64,000 bases of DNA, from the NCBI GenBank assembly GCA_000320545.1, contig ADNK01002555.1, forward strand, positions 29,284-93,283. Direction: 5' to 3'. Both the position numbers and the translations under genes were made by a program. The stretch's first letter is position 1; the number at the start of each line of letters is the position of its first letter. The notes beneath the pieces are model-generated. The model was not told the origin of the DNA, ran no database searches, and was given only the letters and a program-made list of their open reading frames with translations. The stretch comes from Bigelowiella natans CCMP2755 (lineage: Eukaryota > Cercozoa > Chlorarachniophyceae). This document shows positions 12,295 through 26,830 of this stretch, in pieces.

Positions 12295-13689
12295 TTTGAG
12301 CTTTGCACTGCACAAAAGGTCCCACTAGGATCTGCTTCCAATGCCATGGATCTGTTGATGGCCAAATCCAATTTAGCAGTGCATGTGCTGTCAAACATGA
12401 CACAAGCAAGCGTGCGGGCAACCTGGTTGGTCAAATTTCGTGTGAGTTAGTCTAGTAGTCTCTGCATGATGGACACAGCTAGACAGTGATGCAATGTGCG
12501 CTGCATGCACATGTTGTGTTGCATTGTCCACGATGGACACAGCAATGTGATGTGCACCACACTGCACGTTGATGGCATTGCAGCATTGACGTGATCGACA
12601 CACGCTTTGGACCAGGTTATCCGTCCGTTTGAAGCCATGCAAGTGACAAGAGGTGTCGTTGAGTCGCGGTTGCAGTGAAATGTTTGACCTCATTAGAAGA
12701 AAAACTGCAATTGCAGTGGAGCACGAAACTGCCAAGATTTTGAATGCTGGCAGTTTTGTGGGAGTGCGCTGTCTCCCATTTGTTGTTGAAAACAATCCAG
12801 CAGAGCTTTGCTGAATCAATTTTTTGGTCACTTTGTCGTTCAGCTTGGCAACATGTTTGGATGGATCAACTCGAGTCCAAAATGTGTCTCGTTGCTCACA
12901 CACTTGTTGCATGGTGGCTAGGTGGGCCTCAAAACGAAAACGGTTGAATTGTGCAACGACTTGATGTTCTCTTTGTCACTGAACTGGTGAACAAAATGGG
13001 AGGATGAGTTGAAAGTTGTGAAGTGGGAACCTGTGCCCATCCAACAATCCAGCTGTGCAAGTGCAACAAACAGTGCCCCCCAATCAGAGATGGAAATCGG
13101 CATCGCAAGCGTGTCGCATGTGCAGATGTTGACTCTTGGGAGTCCGTAGTTTGGATGAACTAGTGGTTCTCCAGGTTGAACTCTAATTGAATGCCTTTTT
13201 TAGGCCAATTTGCCTAATTTGCCAGCTGTTGTGGGGCCTACGCACATTTCCGAAACATTACTTAGAATCAAAAGGTAGCGTGTTGTTCAAAGATGTGCCT
13301 GACAACTCAGGCCACATCACAATGCAAGATTTTTAATTTGATGTCGTAGAGGTGAAATGGCAAGCTATTGATGTCTATTGTTGCATTCATGTGATGATTC
13401 AATTTGTGCTTAAGTGTATTGCGCACACTTCAAACGTACAAGAACGTGGTGAGGAGCGCGCAAAAACACTTTCTCAACTCAAAAATGTCGTGGATTCTGT
13501 CATGGAATGAGCAAGGTTTGCATGCGAACTGTAGCACGGGGTTGACTTTCTGCAGAATCAGATTCCACAAAATGGATAGCGTTAGCAGATGCAAACATAT
13601 TTTTTGCCTGTTTTTATTGGTTCTACAAAAGTGAAAAATGAAGAGTGGGTTTCTTCAATTTTGATAGATGGGTTGTGCAAATCACAAAC
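12295..13689. other. Island 2: TA-depleted spacer between porin and ABCG genes
   Basis: It begins at the porin stop codon and ends near the ABCG start. By hand count, 12601-13200 has 6 TA steps in 600 bases. It is rich in TGCA, CATG and CACAG words. No protein is recognised. The plus strand near 13082 can be read as SEMEIG, identical to six residues of the porin upstream, which may be chance or a decayed copy. Confidence 0.65.
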
Positions 13690-16600
13690 ATGAGGAAAGC
13701 TAACGATTTCATTTTAGTTTCCAAGCAAACTCCTGACGCCCTTGGTAGTTGGAAACAACTGGCGCTAAAGTTTCGTACGACATGTGGATTTACTGGATTT
13801 TCTGATGAAGATGTGTTTAGACTCGTAGTGACTAAAGGTGGTAGTTTGACTCCGCGGATTCTTGAAATATGTGTAAATAGCCGCAGAGCGAACTAAAATT
13901 CTTTCATCTTAGATGACAAGAAGGTTGCAATAGTGAGCTCGGCCATCGAATGGTTCATGTTTTACCAAGGATATAAAGACGAACATGTAAGAATTCGGTA
14001 TTATTTCTCAGTCAAGTACGAATAAAAGACTAAATAGTTTCCTATATGGCATGAATACTTTCCCAGTAACTATGCGTAAATTATTCTCAGCATTGTAGTT
14101 GGGAATTCTAATTGCAACGACTCTAAGGTCTGATATGTACCAAAATAATATGTATGAATATGTAATGCGCGATCCACATGACGCAGAGTAGCAAAATTTT
14201 ATTTTCCTTCATTTCGTTTAAAAATAATGCTGTGCTTAATCAGGAGGATACTACTGTTGCCTCCTCAACATTTACCAATACTGATGGAATGCTGCGTTTA
14301 AGTCTTCCACAAACTCGGCTGAATACTGGGCTATTAAGAACTGAAGTAAGCGAGAAAACCAATTGCAGAACATGGAGCCAGCTGTATTAATGTATCAATA
14401 CATATGTGAATATGTATGTTATATATTATGTGTATACGTGTATGCATTTATGAATTATATGTAGCATATAATATTTGCCGTCACGGACTGAGTAATGTTA
14501 TATCGACTTAAACATCGGGTCTAATAAGAGAACGTTCTGTAGGAAGTTGGAAGAAGAAACTCCAGCCAGTATGTAACCTCTGCCGTGACTGTTAGTACGG
14601 CTACTATAGAAACTGAATCGTTTGGGAAGAATAAGGCGGATACTTTATTTTCCATGCCTCATTCACGTAGTAGTAATGCGCAAGATCTAGAAATTGTTGT
14701 GAAAAGAAAGTCAAATCAATTAGAGGAAGACTTGATCCAGGTAGTGAACATAAAAGTTGCTTTCTTCTTTTTATAACCGTATTACCACATTAAACATCCT
14801 AACATATTTTGGTCTTGAACAGAATACGAAGAATAAATTTTTGGTAATTTAGGTAGAGGAGACTAACCAGAAACAAAAGGGATCCTTCAACACTGTCTCT
14901 TTTTCCCACAACGTCAAGGCCACTACCATTATTGGCCCTCTACCTCTTCAACACGACGCTAAGAATGCTGAGATTGCTCAACGAATACCTGTTTCCTCGA
15001 AAGATGGAAAAAATCGCCATTCAGTTTATTCTCAGAACAAAATCAATTCCAGTACCTCAGAGGGATCTGGACTTAGACTGCTTTCGAACCCGGGTATCAT
15101 GCACGCTCCAAGTGACATGGCTTACCAGCTACAGAAAGAAACAACAAGATGCGAGGATGTTAAAACTAAAGGGCGGGAATATCCCATGATGTATGTAACT
15201 AAATCAAATTGATATTTTTTGAAGTACAAAGAAATAAAGTATAGTGGCATAAACGAACTGATTTTGCTGAAATTCAACATTTTATTATACGACTTTGTAA
15301 ATACAGCTGAATAAAAGCCCAGTTTCAAACACAGTTTTGTTTTGTTGTTATCTGACGTAAGTAATTTTTTAAATACAATACGGATAAAGAATTTATATTT
15401 AGGTTTCTAAACATGAATGTTTCTTTGCTTCTGTCAACCAACTTAAAATCCTACATAGAATGAACCATTTTTCTTTGCATTTTATTAAACAATGCAATAT
15501 TCTTAGTAACTACTACTATCCATACATAAAGGAACGAAATTCAAAAGCATATCAAAACCTCTAAAGAATTGTCGCAGCTTGCTTTATTGGGAACCGTGCG
15601 CTATGGAACAAGTAGTGGAATTCCCACAGAAATATATGTCAAAGATCTTTGCATCAGCACGCCAGAATTCCAAATACTACGCCACGTGACTGTAGCTCTG
15701 AAAAATGGGTAATTAATGCTTTTATCGAATTACCTATCTCTTCCTTTATTGTTCCTATTTATGTATCTATAAATGATGCGAATGATGTTATTGGTGGTGT
15801 ATTTACATAGAGAGCTCAATGCATGTCTCGGTCCCTCGGGTGCAGGGAAATCGTCATTATTCGACTTTCTAACGGGAAGGTTTAAAACTGATATCTCATA
15901 TTTAATGAGAGAGAACTGTCTTCATGACTAGAATATGTGAAAGATAGTGTCTTTAAATTTTTAGTCAGATTCGATCAAAATAATGATAACATAGTCGTTA
16001 CTACAACCAACCTCTAGTGATGGATTTGGTAAACAGAAATATAGAGGCTAATGTCACAAATGGGGTTGTAATTGTTAATGGAAGAGAAGTCACGCCAGAA
16101 TGGTCTTACTTAATTCTAGAGAAGGAAAAATATTACTTACTCTTAAAATAGCAAAATATATTTTTGTATCATTGAATTTGTATACCACTAATCCCGACAG
16201 ACTTATACATGTTCATCGTTTATATTCTACTTCTAAAAGCTACATATCACCGTTAGGAGATCCAAAAATATAGCTTATGTAGAACAGGATTCGTCACTAC
16301 TTTCAACCTCCACTGTTCGAGAGGTTCATAAGAAAAATACTTATAATTAGTATCATAAGTAAACTCTTAAATCCAAATATCACACCAATTGACAAATTTG
16401 TTGAATTGAATACTGTTTCTATAAAGGCCTTAATGTTTGCTGCAAAAATACAAAGAGCAGATACTATTTCCGAGGATCATGTCATTCATAAGGTCTTCGA
16501 CATGATATGACGATAAAATGCTAATTAATGATATTAGTTTCGTAGACATGGCTAGTAGTGTCCTTATCCAAATTACTTAGTAGAATAATTAGCATCATTA

Positions 16601-19600
16601 CCTTTAGTTCAGATATGGTAATTCTCCCTGATTTTGTCAATCTTTATTTTGATGCGAGAACACATATGAGTATTTCAACATGCTACTGGCTTCTTTTTCC
16701 TTAGGTCGAGGAAGCTTTACATATCCTTCAACTGGATCATCGGTAGGTTGGACATATTTTTTTCCCCATCGTATCAAGTGTTTCGCTACATATTTTGCAT
16801 CATCCTCTTCAAATGCAAATGTCTTATTCTCGCGTTAGACTGCATATGGTCGTATAATCAAATTATTAAGTATTATGCCAATTATAATGAAGGCAGCATA
16901 ATTTCATTGGTGGCAATGTTGAGAACTGGTATGGAGGCATTCGGAGTCTTTCAGGTACATAAGATTTATCATACAGACTTGATATAATCGTTCGACCGCG
17001 AAATATTAATGATATTAGTAAAATAATGTTATATCGCTCGTATTGCGATTGATAAACTCCTTAAGCCTGTAAAATTGGATTGGAAAAATCGATTTATGTT
17101 ATAACACAATATCAAGTTAATCTGATAACAAAGGAATATTTTATGTTAATCATTTTAGTTACATCTTAGGTGGCGAAAGACGTCGACTAGTTATTGGAGA
17201 ACAACTTGTTAGGGATGCGGAAATTATCGTTCTTGATGAACCAACATCAGGTATGCACGTGGAAACTGTATTGATGATGCAAATAATGGTGAAGAGAGTG
17301 AAGGGTATCAAGGGAATCCGCATGTGTCTCTTACTTCTCCTACTAGTTTACCAGAAGATAGCTTCCGAAAAAGCCATGATTGAAAATATCACCATGCTAT
17401 AGTTGTTTATTATATAAGGATGATATTGAGAAGTGTTGTTTATGTAAAAAAATTTTAAGAAACCAAAATGTGATTACTATGCTTTTAACTGTCACTTTAA
17501 CTTCTGAGTTTTTCTAAAATTCATAAAGGTGTCGATTCTGCAATTGCTTTGGAGATAACAATACTTTTGAAGGAGCTGTGCAAACGAGGCAAGACCGTTT
17601 TTGCATCTTTCCACCTTCCGTCGTCACAGATGTTTCAAAGGTTAGATATTTTTGCATTGAAATATATATGATTATTACTATTTATTATCGCTTGAAGTTG
17701 TAATACTGAAATTGATATCAAAGGTTTGATAATCTGTGCTTAATGGCCAATGGTCAAGTAATTTACAACGAATCTCGGTATATAGGATAATATTAATTAA
17801 CACGAAGGAGTAGCTTTTCGTTTTGGTATAGCATCACTTCTCAAAAATAGCATGTGTATGATTTCTTCCTATAATATATAGGTTTCTTTCGTAAATAAAA
17901 AATAATTACCAGCAATAACTAAATCTACTCAGAAAACGAACACACATACACACACTACACAATTACATTATCATGATCACCATCATCATCATTCAAACCA
18001 CATATATGCACAAGGGTATATTATCAGGGCTGCAGCAGTAAGCTTTTTCAATTTATGCAACGAGCCATGTCCAATTGACTATAGGTATTTCTTTTTTGGG
18101 GTTCTGCAATATTTCACTACATTATAGGTATGCAAATATGATAATCACGATATGTTTCACATTTAGCCCTGCGGACCATTATCTCCAAGTGATCTCGAAT
18201 CGTGAGCGGGCAGCTACTATATCGAAAATATTTAAGACTGAATTCCAGGGAAGAAACAAACTGAAACGGTATAGGGATCTTTGATGATAGTGAAAGTATC
18301 CATAGTATCAATTGATTTAGATTAGAGTTGTCGATAGTATACATCAATAATGCCTCATAAAAATACAGTGATGATACTAATAAAAATAAAGATATAATGC
18401 CAAGAATGTCAGAGTTTATAATAAATATACATTAGTAAATGGCAGAAACTATAGAACAAAATCCTTTAACTAGGGTATTTTTTTATTTTTGTGCTAATTC
18501 TATAGAACAAAAGAAGCTTTTCGCTACCCGAACCTTACTGTTTCCTCATCATTTTCCACTCAATTTAGGTATAAAATATGTATTTGTTATTTTGGCATTA
18601 TTCTTCTTAAAATGTTATCACCAACTACATCACCCTGGTGTAGTTATTAAAATAAAATCAGTTACAATATGATGTATTTTTTACATTAGAAAAATCTCTT
18701 ACTTCTAGCTTTGATATGATATTTTCATGATTAATTTCAAAATTGAAATTGGTATTAATATATGTTACGTATTCTCGTAACGTCTGTCAGAATATGAAAT
18801 ATGTAATAACGTAGTATTTGTAATTACGATCGGGCCTAATCAAGAAAAATATATACTATTGAATTAAGGTGTCTCTTCCTCCGGAAATCTCGCCAATGGG
18901 CACGCGATTATGTTCTCCTTGGGGCACAAATACTAAACTATGTATACTATTTTCATTTTCCTAACCTATTTATTTAGATGTCTTTTGAATAACTCCTAGT
19001 GTTACTTCTCGTGTACTTTCATTAAACGCTATTCAGATGCGTCAAAATCTTTCTCACGTAATAGAATTAATTAGGTGTTAGCTGGGCTTCTCTTTGGCAT
19101 CCAGTATCGACCGTTTGTCCTTGACTCGGAAGAGATTGTAAACGGGGCGTTCCAATTTAGACGAAATTTTTTCGTGGTAGTCATCCATCTATATTAGCTA
19201 CGATTATTGAATTAGATAGAACATACATGTTGCATGAATGAATAAATTAACTTGACATAGGGTTTTGAAATCATTATCTGTCCGCTTTGAAATATATGTT
19301 GCTTCAACTACTATTTTTACATCTTTTTTTTCTTTTAATTTTAAATAAACTATAACTTCATGATACTGCAATCCAATAAGTGGAAGGGCAAGACCAGGAT
19401 CAATAATTTGAAAAGTTGTGATTAAATCTAAACTGGGGATATCAAATTTTACCAGATTTAATGTCTGATCTAAAGTATTAACCTATTGACAATCAACTAG
19501 TTAGTGTTAATGGTCGCTGCATTCACTCCGGGGTTCACTTCAATTGCAAAATTTGAGGCTGAGAGAGGTGGAATATAATATGTTCTGCGGCGAATAAAAC

Positions 19601-21372
19601 AACATCAATATGACTAACGTTGCCGATATTATAAATCTATTGAAGACCTACTATCAATATTATTGCCGTCAGTAGGTATAATCATAATAATTTATCGTTA
19701 TACTTGACGTTTCTGTGAAGGAGTTATATTTCCCAAAGAATTCATATCATCGCCTGGAAAACCTGTATGATAAGAATTATCATCTTAAATCACAACTATT
19801 ACATATAAACTCCGCGATTCATGTAACTAATCTTTACAATAATGAATACCAGAGCAAGTAAAAAAGACTCAAAATAGTCTGATGGTCAAATAAATAAACT
19901 ATATACTGGTACAAGGTCTCTTACGTCGCGAAACTGCGAGCAAGCGATATGGATTCTTGGCACATTTCATATCTCTCACTGCATGCTCTTGGGTGTGACT
20001 TACAATAAAATGTCTTATGGCACTTAAAAGCTAATTGGTATTTGCTACGAATAAATGACGGATTAGGTCGTTGAATCGATATCTGCAATCGTCTTTTCCA
20101 TCTGCTTCTACTTTCTATCTGGGCTGGCAAGAGACCGATATGCCGGTTGCATTTTCATTCTGGTAGTTCTAAATTCTGAATAGAGAGTCGTGAAATCAGT
20201 TCAGGAGCAATTCAATTATATATACGATGCATAGAACAACCATTGATATTAGAGTATCCTTTTTGCGGTTTGTAGTATGGTTTGCCATATGTATAACTTG
20301 TTAAACGTACAGAAAGCAAATTTAAATGCATTTCGCGTTAACAATTCGAGGTTGACATGGAGTGTTTCTCCTATTTCTCAGATTGCGTTTATGCTCCTTA
20401 ATGAGACGTTAGGTCCATCTATCCAAAGAAATATCCGAAAATATTACTAAAATTCATATATTCACTTTCGTTATTAGCATCATTTTCTCAATCGCTCAAG
20501 CATTACATGTCATTTTTTGCTTTAAACCATTTTAACTCATTTACTAGGATTGATAGCTGCCATTGTGAGTCCGAGTTTCGCCTTAGCGATTTTGATTCAT
20601 ACGCCTCCAATTTTCTTGATGTTTGCTGTCGCACAACGGGGCATCGAAGGGCTAAATGTCAGTTCACTCGATATATTAAACTATCGAGAATAGCGATTGA
20701 ATACTTGAGGTTCTTCGAGAGATCACAACGAAGCCATGAGCGTGAGATATAACCTAGATTGTAAGAAGTATTTATGTGAAAAATAGCTGTGCGCTTTTAA
20801 AATATAAATGATGTTTTTTTTCCCTTTGCTGTTGTAACTTCATTTTTACAACATCAATTCCCACTTTTCAAATTAATTAGGATGTCTTAATATACTTAAA
20901 TCCGTTTTCTTACGCTTCCATCGCTCTTCTGGAGAACGAAGGACTCGGAGCAGGTGACAAGAATAGAAAGAAACACATAAAAATGCAAAGACATTTTTAT
21001 ACGGGAAAATCTCAAATTTATTTTATTACTGAAGAAACCTATGGGCTTCGTCGTTTCGTCTTGAGATAGATGTTTGGAAGTAGTCGCCAAACCCATAAAT
21101 ACAAATACCATCGTTTCTTATCTTCAGTTAAATAAAACCACAAACCTGTGCAAAATAATTCACTTACTAAAGGCGTGTTCCCTACCGGAAATGGCGAAAC
21201 TCGCAGTCTACTTGAGGAGCGTGAGTTCACAGATCCAGAAATTACAATGAATGGACTAGGAGTCTGGGAAAATTTTGGAGCCCTTCTCGCGATAGCTTTT
21301 GTTTTTCGAGTGTTTGCATATTATCTTCTTCTAAGATTCCATGATGCAGGACGGGTTACGAAACAAAATTGA
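13690..21372 (+). CDS. ABCG-family half-transporter (NBD then six-helix membrane domain)
   Basis: Such pumps export lipids, sterols or small molecules as dimers. I placed 26 exons with every phase agreeing: 13690-13870, 13913-13986, 14244-14345, 14543-14740, 14853-15194, 15578-15708, 15811-15879, 16037-16102, 16257-16323, 16427-16492, 16705-16742, 16893-16954, 17170-17250, 17529-17640, 17724-17777, 18028-18084, 18167-18268, 18869-18941, 19075-19176, 19501-19567, 19916-19992, 20067-20162, 20382-20412, 20548-20657, 20881-20953 and 21173-21372, giving 876 residues. Walker A GPSGAGKS is at 350-357, Q-loop YVEQD at 395-399, signature LSGGE at 464-468, Walker B IIVLDE at 484-489 and H-switch His at 521. 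All are intact. The NBD-then-TMD order defines ABCG. The first 299 residues are unrecognised: a folded-looking 85 residues, then Ser/Thr-rich linker. The start was chosen as the first ATG of exon 1. Confidence 0.9.
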
Positions 21373-22345
21373 CATATGCAATGTCGCATTGCTAGATTGG
21401 TGGGAGGAATGAGCACATCACATTGTCATATTGAGTTGTCCATTGTCGAATTGAAAAAGGCAATGCTTATGCTAATATGATGACCCAAGCAAATGTTGAC
21501 GAGTCAAAGCAGGCTTTTTGAGCAAGCAACTTTAAATACATTATTAGTGAACCAAGCTAGCAAGCCTAGTTATTATTAATGTTCTGCAACATTGTCTGCT
21601 ACATCTAGACAACATCACTTCTTGTTCCATGACGATGGCATGCTACCATGCTACCATGCTACCATGAACGGCGTTGTTGAACGTGGGTGGATGTCCAATG
21701 CCATGGCTTCATTTGTGCATTCATGTCAGTTAGAAGATGCTGCAAAGGCAAATTGCACCTTTCGAGCGGCGATCGCATCAGATGACACATGTGATGAGCG
21801 GTTGTGGTGAGAAAAATCATGCTATTGTTGTGCATGAGCACTAGAGCGACAGCATCTGGACGCACCATTTGTCATTTCCATTGTTGCTGACAACTGTTGA
21901 CCAAATGGTGAAAATGGGTGTTGTAGGGTTTCCATTTGAATGAACAATGGCATGTGAGCTAATGACTGTTCTAGTGATGCGCATGGCGCACTCTGCTATC
22001 GTGTTTGCTGCAATGAATTTCGCAAGCAAAATTTGTGCTTAGTGAAATGCAACAATGTTTTCACTGTGAGAAATTTCAAACTGTGCTAATCTAGTAATGC
22101 AGGACCTGCTAGTGCACATCCTTCACCAAAGGCCATTGAATCATGACTCATCACAGATTTGATGAGTGCAATGCATGTGCTTGTGCACGTATGATGCTGT
22201 AATGATTGCAAATGCAATGCATTTTTCTATTTTATTCATTGTTGTTGGGTTGCGTGATGTGATGCATGTCAGCCTAGTAGCTACAGTTGCATGCAATTGA
22301 TGAGGAATTAACAAATTTTACTTCGTCATCAACAATTAGTGAGTG
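21373..22345. other. Island 3: TA-poor spacer between convergent genes
   Basis: It starts right after the ABCG stop codon and ends shortly before the stop of the convergent AAAP gene. It is rich in TGCA, CATG and GCTAG words, though with more TA than island 4. It holds a short CATGCTAC triplet repeat near 21640-21665. No coding potential is recognised. Confidence 0.6.
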
Positions 22346-22411
22346 AACAAACTGCAAGCCCAAAAAAATGTTAGATATATGGATCAAAACCAAAATATTT
22401 CTACGAAATCC

Positions 22412-23357
22412 TTACACATGTGCTCTTTGTGAATCAGCAAGCACCATACTGACTACACTGGATCTTTCCTTCGACACACGTGGGTACATAGAATGTGTTG
22501 TAGAAACTATCCGGATCATCTTCTCCTCCGCAAGAATAGCTACGTGAGTGATGAAACACAAAATAGATTTTTTTTAAAAAATACATTCTGTTCCAAAAAG
22601 AGTAATTTTACAAAGGGAAAAATTACGATATATCTTAAATTTATTTTCCCTGGATGAATGAATAAATACAACAATTATAAAATGATAAAAAATGCAATAT
22701 GCATAAAAATGCACCCTCCTTGCCCTGGCTGGCGTCGATCCGATCCAATGAAGAAAGAATTTTCAAAGCAAGCTCCATCGAACAATCCAGTGCCGTTTTC
22801 CTATTAGTGAGATCGCCACAAACCCAAAAGCAGATAAAGTGGTGAAAATATGCGCATATAAGAAGTTTATGTCTTATAATATATGATATCATTTAAAATT
22901 TGTATGCATACTTTAATGTATAAGTTTGTGTGTGAGTGAGTGAGTTATTAGTAAGTGCGTGAACAGCATAATCAAATAAAGAATGATCTTTACACTTGAA
23001 TTATAACACAGTACATTATGAACTATATACTCCATAAATAAGTGGGAAAACCTGCTCCATAATATTCTTGATGGTGAAGTAAACCCCAGCTCCACACAAA
23101 AAAATCCCCAATGTTGCACCAAGAATATATCCTATAATTCTTACAAATCGGCGTCCGTTCCTGGCCATAAATAGCAAATTATTGACAAGATAATAAATAT
23201 CTAGCTATAATAACAACTGAAATAAACGTTATAATTAGTTTGTATTACATCTTCAAAAAGGTTAAATTCGGTAGATACATGAGACTAGATTCTTTTGTTG
23301 AAGAAAAATACACCAATACGTACACATATATACATTTTCCCTCTCTCTCCCTCTCTC

Positions 23358-23398
<41 letters not shown>

Positions 23399-24513
23399 CT
23401 ATTTGTTTCTCTTTTTATCTCTTTTTTATTTCCATCCAAGGAGTTTATTATCGATGAATCAAACATTCAGTCTTGATGAGAAATTTTTCAAGGTTATCAA
23501 TTTTAATTTTTGTTTTTAATATTTATTACCCTCCACCATTTAGACATGATAAGATACATCTTCCTTTAGCAGTAGATAACGTTGATAAGGCACCGGATTC
23601 CATCCTATTTTCGGATATCTCATCTCCAAAGATTTCAGTTCCACTTTCTTCATGATTTTTATTTGCCTTTTCTTCAGAAGCTAGCGGGAGCGATGAGTAG
23701 CTGTTATTAACGTTATCGCTATCCTCCATTGCATCTATTAATTATTATAGATGAATTATATGCACAATATATTAATGTGTATATATATTTATATATATAT
23801 ATATATATTATACACACATATATGTGTGTAACCCTACAATGGATTAAAATATTAAAATATCAATTTTCTGAACATACATATATCTTGCTTTTTTGTTTTA
23901 TCCTGATTCATATTACACCTTTATTCCACATATCCCACTCGAACAATTTAAAGTGAAGAACGAATGGAAGATAAAATGTTAACGCCGTTACCGATATTGC
24001 TCCTAATATAATTAATTAAAAGTTGAGGTTTTAGGTAATTTTAGGCAGATAATTTTGCAAATGCCTATCTTTTAATATATTTTTGTAATTTTTTGAAAAT
24101 TTACGACCTACAAGTGACACCATATTTTGTAGACCAAACCCAAGAAATGCCTCCGCAACCAGAGCGTAGGATGAGAGAACTGCATTGAAAGCACAATATC
24201 AACTAAACGAGGTATTTATTAGTCGTTTAATAGCCACTCTAAAAAAATAAACTATATGCACTTAAAATGAAGTTATTTGAAACTGTAAAGTATTTCTCTA
24301 AACCTGAAAGACGAAATACAAATCTAAAGAGCGCAGGAGGAACACTTTTGATCCAATCGTAACTTAAGCAGAGTTAGATAATATTAATTAATGTATTTAT
24401 TAAACAATTGAGTAATGCATGCTTAATTTATATTTACATGAATTTTGAGTTATTAATTGCATAAAATATAATTTTTCATACAGAAACCAATTCCAATCAT
24501 ACGCACACACACG

Positions 24514-24544
<31 letters not shown>

Positions 24545-25420
24545 ACAAACACACACAAACACGCAAATAACACACACGCACAGAGATACGAACGCAAACA
24601 AATATATACATACACAAGTATACACACATGTATATATATAACAACACGCATTATTAAAATTACGCGCATCTTTCAGGATTTGAGTGTCTAAGGTAGTCCG
24701 AAGGTGATACGCCTATAATAAATTTATAAAACAAATAATTCAGTATAGTCAATTTGCCAAAAAATATCCAAAAATTTAATTGACAAATATTTCCTGTAAC
24801 CAATACTAACTTTCTGTAAGAATTTTTGTATTTGTTTGACATAAAAGGTTATATTTTACATGTTCTGTTCTTATATGTCCATGCATACAAATTTTATACA
24901 TTTTTTTATTTTTATAAAAATCATATAACTACCCAAACGAAGTTCGACTTTCAGAAATAAAAGAATCTGCCCGTAGGTCAATGGCAAATATCCTAACATT
25001 GCACTAAATAAAAGTAAAAAGTAATATTAAACTGATTAATATTCTAAAATATAATGCTATTGTCCACGTGATTTTTTGTTTCATATAAAATCACACGTTA
25101 ACAATTCATTTTAAAATATCTTTATATATGTTTCTGTTTGCGAATTTGTTATGTACGTCAAAATATTACCTGGAATGATATGAAATCATTTTTGTGATAA
25201 TAGATGATGTGAGTGTGTATGACATTCAATTTTTATTATTCATATTATTTAAATTTCCAAAGATCAAAATAAATACAAATCTTAATAAAGCACCAAATCT
25301 GAATTTATTATTTTAATTTAACCTTGATATGAGGTATGCACGAACAGCGGGGCCGTCTTTAAAATTCAAAATCATATTTGCTCCTGTTTTGCATATTGTA
25401 TGTAAATATGTGTGCATAAA

Positions 25421-25463
<43 letters not shown>

Positions 25464-25614
25464 ATATCATTCAACCAATTTTTGAAATATACGTTTAATT
25501 TTAGAAAAACAATAAGTAAAATGCCATTATACTACGATTATATAAAGCATAAACTAAGCTTCTTTTTCAAAGCTTTTTTAATAGATAAGGATTTGAAAAT
25601 AAGAATTTGTGTTG

Positions 25615-25655
<41 letters not shown>

Positions 25656-26023
25656 ACTCTCTCTACCTCTCTCTTTCTCTCTGTCTTCGTAAGTTTTATT
25701 GTGTATGTGTGTTGTGTATATGTATTCCATAACATATTTGTTAAAATTTGTATATTATAACGTATAAATCAATAAATATGAATTATTGGATGACCGCTGT
25801 TGAAGACACCAAATGCCCAAAATCCCCACATTCCTACAACGGCCTATGTTAAGCAATATAATATAAATCAAAAGATTATAGCGAAGTAAAAATATGAGAA
25901 ACATAAATTTATATAACCAGATAATTAAATACAATAATATATTCAAGTAGTTATGGAAGAAGTAAAAATGCTCAGATACCAATTTACTACATATTGTATG
26001 TGCGTGTATGTTTGTGTGTATGC

Positions 26024-26072
<49 letters not shown>

Positions 26073-26384
26073 TGTGAGTTTGTGTGTGGTGCGTGTGTAT
26101 TTAGCCCTATGTGTCATTATAATCATAGTACTAAACATATATTGGAAGTGCCACAGCGTTCGCCCAATTCCGGGACCGAAACATATCAGTATCTATAAAA
26201 TATAATATTATCATAGTAATAAACAAATTAGTCTTTAACAACGAGAAAGTAGACAGAGTCAGGGAGTAAGTATACCATCACATAAAAAATTTAATTTTGA
26301 ACGAGTTTTTAAGTGAAATACCTGTACGCATTTCACGAACTTCTTCTGGCATGACCTTAAAATATGCATAAAAATTAACACAGT

Positions 26385-26438
<54 letters not shown>

Positions 26439-26790
26439 AAGGGAAGAAACAATACACAAAGTGGATAATATAAAAGAAATATTGAATTGTTTATATTACC
26501 GCATGAGAACCGTATGAAAAGACAAGATTTGCTGCCGCACTCATTATACCTATATTTTCATATATACATCTCTACAAATAAAATGTCTTTTTTGTCGTTG
26601 CATAAAAATCTAATTTCAATTTCTTTTTTTCCACATCCTCTCTGTTTTTTGCTTGATTTGATCTTCATTAAATGCACTTTTACTTGTTGGAGTTTGATGA
26701 TTGTAGCAGACATTGCAATAGCTCCCAAAAGCGGATAGATAATACCTACAATGTAACATTCTAATGATATTAAATATAACGTATATGTGT

Positions 26791-26830
<40 letters not shown>

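Noticed and set aside
12391-12912. 173-codon minus-strand frame in island 2, with FSTTNGR resembling FSTSNGK of the porin
   Set aside because: The resemblance is short, spacing differs, and the orientation is opposite to the other porin-like matches, so it is most likely chance in stop-poor DNA.
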